Shown here: positions 17,918-24,564 of the stretch, piece after piece
How positions within the stretch are numbered: the stretch's first letter is position 1
Layout: each line of letters begins with the position of its first letter
Source of the DNA: Dimorphilus gyrociliatus
Lineage: Eukaryota; Annelida; Polychaeta; Dinophilidae
DNA: 24,564 nt
Direction of reading: 5' to 3'
NCBI GenBank assembly: GCA_904063045.1
Contig: CAJFCJ010000163.1
Location: forward strand, 1 to 24,564
Program-made: the position numbers and the translations under genes
Notes under the pieces: model-generated
What the model saw: the letters and a program-made list of their open reading frames with translations, nothing else
What the model was told of the DNA's origin: nothing
Databases searched by the model: none

Positions 17918-19888
17918 ATGATTAATGTTGTATTTTTTCATAAAAATATATCTATATCTTTTAAAAGAGTTCATTCTCTGTATCTATTGATTTTCGTATT
18001 ATTTTTATTCTCTTTTAAACAACATAATACTGGCTCTACTATTAGATATGAAATAACAGCTAAGACTAATGCTACTCAAAAGAAAACTTTTCAAATTGTT
18101 AAACTTTTAGCTGAGAAACCGGATTGTGAGAGACCAAAGATGGAATTATGGCCAAATGGTGTTAATAAAATAAATCTAAAATTCAAGCCTGTCATCTGTG
18201 ATCCTCCTTCATCGGAATGGTTTGTTATTAGTAATAGAAAAATATTATTTACAACAACTGCAAAGAAGTATATTTCGAATAATAGCGTTTCTTGTGAATT
18301 ACATGTTCTTGATGTTAATGAGTATTTAGAAAGAAACCTTAGATTTAAGGGTAGATTGTATAATATACAAACTTATAAGAATATCATAAATGGAATGAAA
18401 GTTCCTTCTGATGTCTTCTCAATTCATTGCTCTAAAAGCAGTGAATCAAAATATATATTCGAAAATATATATTTAACGATTAAACCTCATAAAAATATTA
18501 CTTTAAATCCACCGACACCTAATCCATCATCTGGTGAGCCCAAATGGAATATTTTAATTTGCTGTTTCGATTCTTTATCAAGACTCTCCTGGCAAAGATT
18601 TCTACCTAAAACAATTAAAGCATTTAAGGATATTGGAGGAGTTTGGTTTGATAAATCTAACATTATCGATTTTGGAACGCTAGGATCATTTATACCTCTT
18701 CTAACAGGAAAATTTCAGCGTGAACTCCACAAGGCTCTTCGTGGTCAGAAAGGAGCCAGAAGTATTGATGATTATCCATGGATTTGGGAAGAGTTAAAAC
18801 ATCAAAACTATTCTACACTCTTAGCAGATTATAGTACTTTCAATTTTAAATTACTGGGATTTAATACAACTCCTACTCATCACTATGGAAGACCATTTTT
18901 CTTGGCTGCTATGAAAAATAGGAGAAAGCATAAGAGATATTGTCTAAAATCAAAGATTAGACTAGAAATACTGCAAAATTATATTGAAGAATTTTGGAAT
19001 ACTTATAGTAAGAATCCAAAAATGGCTCTTGCGAATTACGAAGAAATGTCACATGACAGTTTTGGCGATATCAGGGCAGCAGATAAAATACAAGCTGATT
19101 GGCTGAAAAGAATGTTAGAATCTAAAAGATTGGAAAATACAATATTTATTTTAATGTCTGATCATGGCGGAAGATTTGGAGAGCTCAGAAAAATGAAACA
19201 AGCTGAATGGGAAATGCTTAATCCCTATTTTGGTGTAAGACTGCCTGACAGTTTTAAACAACTACATCCAATAGAATCAACATACTTAGAAAGCAATAGA
19301 GATGTTTTAATAACTACTTTAGATATCCATGCTACATTTAGCCATATCATCAGATTTGCTACAAATGATTCAGTTAAACTAGAAGTTCATAGTCGGTCTA
19401 AGAGCCTACTGACACTGCTACCAAAAAATCGAACATGCTCAGCTGCAAATGTTCAAAAGAGATTCTGTCTCTGCCATACATATAAAAAAGTTAATGTATC
19501 TGACACTGTTGTTCTCAATGTAACTAAAGTTCTTTTAAGAAACATGACAGATTCCTTGAAACCAATAAGACAACTTTGCAAACCTTTGCAGTTGAAAAGC
19601 ATACTTGAAGCATATAAAGTTGATAGGTTTGTTCCAGGAAAAAATCTTTTAAACACCATCAATAAAGTTTACAAAGTCAGTTTCTTAGTAGATTTCTTCT
19701 ATGGACAATATGAATCATATGTTTCTGTGACATTTGATATCAGCCATACTGTTATATTAAATATAGAAATACAAGAATTAAATAGAATGGATATGTATGG
19801 AGATCAGGCTAACTGCATAGAAAGAGATCATCCTTGGTTAGCTCCCTATTGTTATTGCTTAAATTATAAAAGGAACACAATTGTCTAA
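17918..19888 (+). CDS. DUF229 family type II membrane protein (alkaline-phosphatase/sulfatase fold)
   Basis: Intronless 656-residue protein. A single hydrophobic segment near residues 20-34 (LYLLIFVLFLFSF) acts as signal anchor, placing the large domain outside the cytoplasm. Family landmarks in order: CCFDSLSRLSWQRFLPKT (metal-binding Asp and DSxSR), FIPLLTGK, the YPWIWEELK and NYSTLLADY strands, YGRPFF, ANYEEMSHDSFGDI, then FILMSDHGGRFGELR (metal-binding DHG) and ITTLDIHATFSHIIRF, with a Cys-rich tail ending CYCLNYKR. Several N-glycosylation sequons are present. The usual GDNTFP-like segment before PLLTG reads DFGTLGSF: the Thr is kept but the preceding polar residues are lost, so activity is uncertain. 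Substrates of the family are largely unknown. The ATG at 17918 is the first in frame. The frame is fully intact. An AATAAA follows at 19956. Confidence 0.88.
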   Translation: MINVVFFHKNISISFKRVHSLYLLIFVLFLFSFKQHNTGSTIRYEITAKTNATQKKTFQIVKLLAEKPDCERPKMELWPNGVNKINLKFKPVICDPPSSEWFVISNRKILFTTTAKKYISNNSVSCELHVLDVNEYLERNLRFKGRLYNIQTYKNIINGMKVPSDVFSIHCSKSSESKYIFENIYLTIKPHKNITLNPPTPNPSSGEPKWNILICCFDSLSRLSWQRFLPKTIKAFKDIGGVWFDKSNIIDFGTLGSFIPLLTGKFQRELHKALRGQKGARSIDDYPWIWEELKHQNYSTLLADYSTFNFKLLGFNTTPTHHYGRPFFLAAMKNRRKHKRYCLKSKIRLEILQNYIEEFWNTYSKNPKMALANYEEMSHDSFGDIRAADKIQADWLKRMLESKRLENTIFILMSDHGGRFGELRKMKQAEWEMLNPYFGVRLPDSFKQLHPIESTYLESNRDVLITTLDIHATFSHIIRFATNDSVKLEVHSRSKSLLTLLPKNRTCSAANVQKRFCLCHTYKKVNVSDTVVLNVTKVLLRNMTDSLKPIRQLCKPLQLKSILEAYKVDRFVPGKNLLNTINKVYKVSFLVDFFYGQYESYVSVTFDISHTVILNIEIQELNRMDMYGDQANCIERDHPWLAPYCYCLNYKRNTIV

Positions 19889-20485
19889 TTTTTTTTACAG
19901 CTATACTAAAAAATATGTTAAAGTGTAAGGTTTTGATGATTGGATTCTTTTCAAGAATAAATATCTCACTGTCTGATTTTAAACACTAAAACTTACATTC
20001 CATATTTCACTACTTGTAAATGAGTCACTAGTTCTGAACTCAGAAGTTTATTCAAAAGAACTATTTTTCTATCTGCTATTGGAGAGACTGTATTACTTTC
20101 TTTTATGTTATAGCCTATAGTCTAGTCCAAAAAAATTGACAATTGTATTTTCTAATATTCCTTTCCTTTCTCTATTCAAGCCTGCCATTTTCTTGGAAGT
20201 AGGTTGATATTGTTCTGATAAAAAGGAGAATGGCTTTCTCCTTAGAAAATCTTTGATTCAAATTATCATAATGGACCCCTCTGATATGGTCCTTCAATCT
20301 CCCAAAAAGATAATAGTCAGTATTGGAAGATTATTGAAAGGCAAACGTCACTGCTTATTTCCCTAAAAGAATTTGTGGGAAAAAGATATGTGGGAAATAG
20401 TGACATTTAGAAATATTTTATGCTTTGATATCAGTGCCATAAAATGTTGTCAATGTAATTTTACTGTCTAGTTACGTCTTAAGTT
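19889..20485. other. Gap between the DUF229 gene and the C1q-like pseudogene
   Basis: Polyadenylation signal AATAAA for the DUF229 gene at 19956-19961. The rest shows no gene; short open bits near 20270-20440 on the plus strand may be further relics of the pseudogene, but no domain can be named. Confidence 0.35.
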
Positions 20486-21400
20486 ATGAATAAAACTAGG
20501 CAATTTAATGTTTTCAAAGATAGTTTTATTCAATGCAGATACGAATTATTTAAATATATAAAAAAGTGGTTTCTATTTTCTATCCTATACTGCAACTACA
20601 TCTTTAAGGACCACATGCCATTTTTTAACAAGGTTCAGAAATGTATACTTCCAGTAGATCTGGAATATTCTCTTTAACTCCACTTTTCAAACCTCAAATA
20701 GAACAAGCTTTCAACTCTATGGCTGTTGGTAGCAAAAATGGTTATCAAACTTCCTGGTCTGGTTTTCTTTGTGAATCTAATAGTTTTTTTTTATGAACAT
20801 TATTGAATGCTGATAGAAGTGAATTGGCAGTGTCAGCTGCAGGTTGGTATTTTTTCAAATTTGGAACTGGTTACCCATCCCGGGACAAATGAGTAGTCAG
20901 CCTAACAATAAATAATGATACAGCATAAATGGAAAGATCTCTAGCCAAGGGTCATACCTCTAAAGAAAATAGTCAAGGCTCTAGAGGAGCAATTGCTCGA
21001 TGAAATGAAAAGTCCAGCATTTTATGCCTATAGAACAACAAATTTAATGACATTGTCAAGAGTAAAATTTGATTTTGATCAAGTTGTTCTAGATACAAAT
21101 TCTGGTTACCAACCATAAAAAAAAACATATAAAGTGGCAATTTCCGGTTTATAATAAATTGATGTTCCTGTTGGAATATGGGGATTTTCACAATTTGTAA
21201 TATATATAATAGTAAATAGTGAACAAAAGCTAGGTATGCAAAGACTGACTGCTCAAACAGGTTATCAGACAATGAGCAGAGACATAATGGACATAATTTT
21301 AATAGTTTAGAATGGCACTTATTTTTTGTTCCATAAGACAATACATTATTCAGATATCCAGTCAATATTTGCAATATATCGTCTGCTCTACAGAATTTGT
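20486..21400 (+). pseudogene. C1q-like pseudogene, two domains
   Basis: Two decayed C1q-like jelly-roll domains. Domain A (about 20486-20790) needs two +1 shifts: CRYELFKYIKK, then SGFYFLSYTATTSLRTT, then SSRSGIFSLTPLFKP and TSWSGFL. The RSGxFSLTPLFxP block is shared with domain 1/2 of the C1q-like gene at 6.4 kb (ARSGLFSLTPLFNP), so the two are paralogues. Domain B starts after an acceptor-like CTCTAG at 20944 and keeps one frame: a short helix (KKIVKALEEQLLDEM), SPAFYAYRTTN, RVKFDFDQVVLDTNSGYQP, YKVAISGL, IDVPVGIWGFSQFVIY, TMSRDIMDIIL and SDIQSIFAIYRLL. It is interrupted by TAA at 21116, 21152 and 21155 and a TAG near 21307. Two of the TAA codons sit where the family has the nearly constant Tyr-Tyr after SGL. 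Most likely a dead gene. Confidence 0.72.
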
Positions 21401-21402
21401 AA

Positions 21403-21418
21403 GCGGCGCGGGGGCGAG
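21403..21418. promoter_or_regulatory. GC-rich patch upstream of the BC-box LRR gene
   Basis: GCGGCGCGGGGGCGAG is the most GC-rich and CpG-dense spot in an AT-rich window, about 190 bases before the LRR start codon. It may be a GC-box promoter element; no TATA box is obvious nearby. Confidence 0.3.
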
Positions 21419-21606
21419 AGCCACTCTACAACACCTTTAGGCCTATTCGCGATAGAAAAAACACCTGTCAAAAATCATTCTAATTTAACAATGTCCATAT
21501 TAAGGATAGGAGAGTGACAAAAAAAAACATATCGAAAGTTTTATTGTGGAATTCTTGGATCATTGAGATTTTAATAAAGTATAAATCTTTATTTCAAATA
21601 GACAAA

Positions 21607-23841
21607 ATGGCGGTTGATTCGTTAAAGGTGGCTTGTTTAAAAATAATTCGAAAAAATTTAGCATACCTTGCAAAAATTTGCCAAGACAAAGGATTAGCTT
21701 TACCGCAAACAGTTGGAGAAATGATACTAGAATTTTCAAATATCAATGATTCGCATTCATTCATCGAAAACGAAATGGAATTTTTCAAATTTAAAAGAAT
21801 AAGTTTATCAAAAATATCTTTAAATTGGAAAAAATTTAAAAATATAATAAATTTTGAATTTTTAAAAAATCAACCAATCAAATCATTAGAATTGGATGGA
21901 AGTTTTAATTTGAATAAATTGTATATAAATGAAAATATTGAAAGGATATCAACAACTTTTAATCCATATTTCAATTTGCAATTTTTAATAAAATTTCTAC
22001 CTCAATGTACTCAACTTCAGTCATTTGAAATTGATTTGAACACGTGTTCAAAATTTAAAATGGATAATCTTTTTAGAAATATTATTAAAGGTTTAAGGAG
22101 ATCATCGTCCGAATTGAAAGAATTAATTTTACTCAATTATGAAATAACGATAATAGAGGAAGAAGAGCAACTCAATCAATTATTGGTAAAATGTTCCAAA
22201 TTAGAGACTTTCCACCTAAATAAACTTCCTTTGACAGATTGCCAAATTCTTTTTTCTGGATTATCAACATTAAATCATACATTAACAAATTTAAATCTTC
22301 AATTAGATTATAAACAACTGGATAATCTTACAGAATTCTTGGGAAGGTGCTCAAAAATTCAAATATTTCAACTTTGTTTTATCCAATCCGTATTGTTCAC
22401 AGAACCATGGCTACCGCAAATTGTTGATAGTTTGCAATTATCATTGGGAAATTTCAAAGAATTTGTATTGAAAACTAATTTGTCCTTGACCTCTGATGAT
22501 GAGAAAAGTTTGGGAAATTTCTTAGAAAATGCTCCAAATATTGAAAAATTCCATTTAGAAAAGTCACTCAATTCAGGAGATGGGTTTTTCTATTCTAGAA
22601 ATAATGGACAAAGCGATATCAGTCCCATCTATACTGGTCTGAAAGCTTCGCAAAACACCTTGAAAGAAATCTATTTGACTGAAAGTCTTAAAACAAATTT
22701 AATAATTAGGGAATTTGGATTAACATTGCAGTATTGCGTAAATCTTTCTACAATATTTGTATCATTTTGCGGTGTTATGCTAAAAGATGAATTTAAGGAA
22801 ATCTGCAATGGTTTAGAAGCATGTTCTGAGAGCCTAGAGCGTATTACATTTGAACATATTTTTCTAAGAATAGAACAGATTAAATGGTTGAGTAGTGCTT
22901 GTGAAAATTGTTTTCGCCTCTCTTCATTCCAGTTGTACGAAAGATCATCCAGATTAAAAAATGAATTCCCCTCATTTGTTGGAGTAGGGAATTTCTTCCA
23001 GTTAGATGTTCTAGGTGGAAGTCAATTTGCTGCAAATGGAGGTTTTGAAATATTTTTAACCAGTTTTATAACATTTAAACCAATGCTCAGCAATCTTCAA
23101 TTGGAAAACTTTGTGCTTACCCCAGCAAAAGCTGAGAGATTGGGTTTTTATTTACAGTCTTGCAGACATCTGTCTCATCTCAACCTAAAAGGAAATTTAA
23201 ATATGGGAAATGGATTACTTAAAATACTGAATGCATTAAAATCTAGGTCAGAAATAATAAAAAGTCTCAATTTTGAAGAGTGCCATTTGACCAGAGAGCA
23301 AGGCTATTGGTTGAGTAATTTTCTAAATGATTGTACAAACTTGGAATATTTAAATTTGAATTATAACAGATTTTTAAAAACAGCAATGGCAAACATTTTA
23401 AATTCAGTGAAAATGTGCAAAAATCTTTGTTATTTATCTCTTATCAACTGTTGTTTAGAGAGCGATGATGATATATCTTCTTTGATAAATTTACTCCAAA
23501 ATCTTACAAATGTTGATAAACTTTATCTATCATTTGATAACCTGAAAGAAGAACAATTTGAAGATATCTCTGTTGGATTGAAATGCTCAAAACAAAGCTT
23601 ACAAGTTCTTTTTCTAGAATTTCCACAAAAATTTAGTTTAAGTAAAAATTCTGTAGAAAATTTTTGTCAAACATTAAAAAAATTAACATCACTGCAAAAA
23701 TTTAATATAAAATATAATCAAATAGAAAATATCACTTTGCAGTGTTCATTGCAGTATCTAAGGTCAGCTTTTAAAAATTCTTCATTTACGATTAATGAAG
23801 AAAATATTGTATGTTTTGTAAATGAATTTCCAAATTACTGA
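21607..23841 (+). CDS. LRR protein with N-terminal BC box and Cul2-type box (candidate ubiquitin-ligase receptor)
   Basis: Intronless 744-residue protein. I start at the ATG at 21607 (AAAATGG context) rather than the non-ATG codon further upstream in the same frame. Residues 5-14, SLKVACLKII, fit the Elongin BC-box pattern (small/Pro-Leu-x3-Cys-x3-hydrophobic). Residues 32-40, LPQTVGEMI, fit the Cul2-box pattern (hydrophobic-Pro-x2-hydrophobic-x3-hydrophobic) at the expected distance. The rest is a long irregular RI-like LRR array (for example LSHLNLKGNLNMGNGLLKIL and LEYLNLNYNRFL) to the C-terminus. This is the layout of VHL-box LRR receptors such as the ZYG11/ZER1 and LRR1 groups, which bring substrates to CUL2 ligases. 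It is not a clear orthologue of any. Unlike the 13-16 kb LRR gene, its repeats are diverged and the frame is intact. AATAAA at 23871. Confidence 0.8.
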   Translation: MAVDSLKVACLKIIRKNLAYLAKICQDKGLALPQTVGEMILEFSNINDSHSFIENEMEFFKFKRISLSKISLNWKKFKNIINFEFLKNQPIKSLELDGSFNLNKLYINENIERISTTFNPYFNLQFLIKFLPQCTQLQSFEIDLNTCSKFKMDNLFRNIIKGLRRSSSELKELILLNYEITIIEEEEQLNQLLVKCSKLETFHLNKLPLTDCQILFSGLSTLNHTLTNLNLQLDYKQLDNLTEFLGRCSKIQIFQLCFIQSVLFTEPWLPQIVDSLQLSLGNFKEFVLKTNLSLTSDDEKSLGNFLENAPNIEKFHLEKSLNSGDGFFYSRNNGQSDISPIYTGLKASQNTLKEIYLTESLKTNLIIREFGLTLQYCVNLSTIFVSFCGVMLKDEFKEICNGLEACSESLERITFEHIFLRIEQIKWLSSACENCFRLSSFQLYERSSRLKNEFPSFVGVGNFFQLDVLGGSQFAANGGFEIFLTSFITFKPMLSNLQLENFVLTPAKAERLGFYLQSCRHLSHLNLKGNLNMGNGLLKILNALKSRSEIIKSLNFEECHLTREQGYWLSNFLNDCTNLEYLNLNYNRFLKTAMANILNSVKMCKNLCYLSLINCCLESDDDISSLINLLQNLTNVDKLYLSFDNLKEEQFEDISVGLKCSKQSLQVLFLEFPQKFSLSKNSVENFCQTLKKLTSLQKFNIKYNQIENITLQCSLQYLRSAFKNSSFTINEENIVCFVNEFPNY

Positions 23842-23870
23842 ACAAAAAATCTTTGAATTGTAAACAATTA

Positions 23871-23876
23871 AATAAA
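23871..23876 (+). terminator. AATAAA polyadenylation signal of the BC-box LRR gene
   Basis: Canonical hexamer 30 bases after the stop codon. Confidence 0.6.
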
Positions 23877-24360
23877 CTACTACATAATAATAATTGATTT
23901 TTATTTATTGATAAAACTGCAAAACTGTAAAATTGCAAAAAATTGTGTTGTTAATAAAATGATCATTTAACCTTTCATAGTTCACGTGACCCTATCAAAA
24001 ATTTACAAGTATTTAGTTCACTAAGAGCTCCACCAAATGATTTTAAAAGATAGAGTGAGTGATAAAGTGATAGAGTAAAGAAAAAGATGTACGAAAAAAG
24101 GGTTGGATGTCTGTTTATTCAATTTAAAAAATTATTGAAAAAGAAAAATATCTCATTTAATAGTATTGTTATTTAAGAAACCAGCTTACACAAAAACAAT
24201 TGTTGTCCAATAAGAAATAGTGTCAACTAGCTACTCTTTTACTTGAAAAGACTTTAAACACAGAAAAGTAGGTCAGTTAGTATCATTCATTTTTTCCTTA
24301 TGTTTCACAACAGACATTATTCATTCAAGCAAATTAAATAGTGAGTGTTTCTTTTTTCCA
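23877..24360. other. Gap with a TCACGTGAC E-box (23982-23990)
   Basis: No gene seen. The E-box is the third copy of the nonamer in the window. It sits between the converging 3' ends of the LRR gene and the SDR gene, so a promoter role is less clear here. Confidence 0.35.
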
Positions 24361-24564
24361 TCACCAGGTGGCTCCAACAAGTTCATTACTGATATCCCAA
24401 AGTCGTAAAGCATTCTTATCATCCCTACATAGTTTTGATGGTTGACGTACTTTACATTCGCTGTGGTAATCAAATTAAATATACAGGCCTATTGAATATA
24501 GAAAAAGAAACTCACTGATAATAGGATCCAGCTTCGTGTTCAATCCCCTCACTTACACAACAAT
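24361..24564 (-). CDS. Retinol-dehydrogenase-like SDR, C-terminal two exons (partial)
   Basis: The 3' end of a minus-strand gene cut by the window edge. Exons 24564-24516 and 24460-24361 flank a 55-base GT-AG intron and join in phase: EGIEHEAGSYYHECKVRQPS, then KLCRDDKNALRLW, then DISNELVGATW and TGA. The G-x-Y/F-x-x-C start and the LWDxSxxLVG end match the C-terminal tail of RDH11-14/WWOX-like short-chain dehydrogenases, which oxidise or reduce retinoids or other lipids with NAD(P). The cofactor and catalytic parts lie outside the window. Confidence 0.7.

Noticed and set aside
20973-21374. 133-codon minus-strand ORF with hydrophobic segments
   Set aside because: It is the antisense of C1q-like domain B on the plus strand, which explains its openness.
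1-24564. tRNA, rRNA, CRISPR array, integrase or transposase genes
   Set aside because: I saw no cloverleaf, rRNA core, spaced direct repeats or transposase motifs on either strand.

Overview
This is nuclear DNA from a small-genome invertebrate animal. It is strongly AT-rich, genes lie close together on both strands, and the introns I could resolve are short GT-AG introns (51 to 88 bases). The proteins are typical of animals: class A GPCR, SAMHD1-type HD protein, NNMT-type methyltransferase, chitin-binding + TSP1 + C1q-like protein, PAN/apple protein, SUEL galactose-binding lectin, ribonuclease-inhibitor-type LRR protein, DUF229 protein and a retinol-dehydrogenase-like SDR. The phylum cannot be fixed from the window.

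Layout. 0.1-1.7 kb (-): a five-exon SAMHD1-like gene whose HD metal dyad reads Arg-Asn, so probably a pseudoenzyme. 2.0-2.9 kb (+): a divergent GPCR with one frame break. 3.5-4.2 kb (-): an intact NNMT-family methyltransferase. 5.5-7.5 kb (-): a secreted protein with two CBM14 domains, a TSP1 repeat and three C1q-like domains, with several frame breaks. 8.0-9.0 kb (-): a gene assembled from six small exons, a secreted protein with two PAN/apple domains, with one in-frame TGA and one odd splice donor. 9.2-9.5 kb (+): two candidate exons of an unrecognised gene. 9.55-10.3 kb (+): a cysteine-rich, probably GPI-anchored protein. 11.1-12.4 kb (+): a secreted lectin with three SUEL domains. 13.0-16.35 kb (+): an LRR protein of nineteen 57-residue units with a polybasic CaaX tail. 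17.9-19.9 kb (+): a DUF229 type II membrane protein. 20.5-21.4 kb (+): a C1q-like pseudogene related to the 5.5-7.5 kb gene. 21.6-23.8 kb (+): an LRR protein that starts with an Elongin BC box and a Cul2-type box. 24.36-24.56 kb (-): the last two exons of a retinol-dehydrogenase-like SDR, cut by the window edge.

Gaps hold a dispersed repeat in three clear copies (10.6, 12.7 and 17.5 kb), A/T homopolymer tracts inside three PAN-gene introns, and a few short motifs that recur (TCACGTGAC, AGGCCT, polyadenylation signals fused to stop codons).

The genes do not form one pathway. Many are of types used at the cell surface or in self/non-self recognition (C1q-like, SUEL, PAN, LRR, SAMHD1-like), so this may be a recognition-rich neighbourhood; that is inference. 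The frame breaks are concentrated in these genes while the methyltransferase, DUF229 and BC-box LRR genes are intact. Either the recognition genes are decaying or the assembly has local indel errors; the sequence alone cannot decide.
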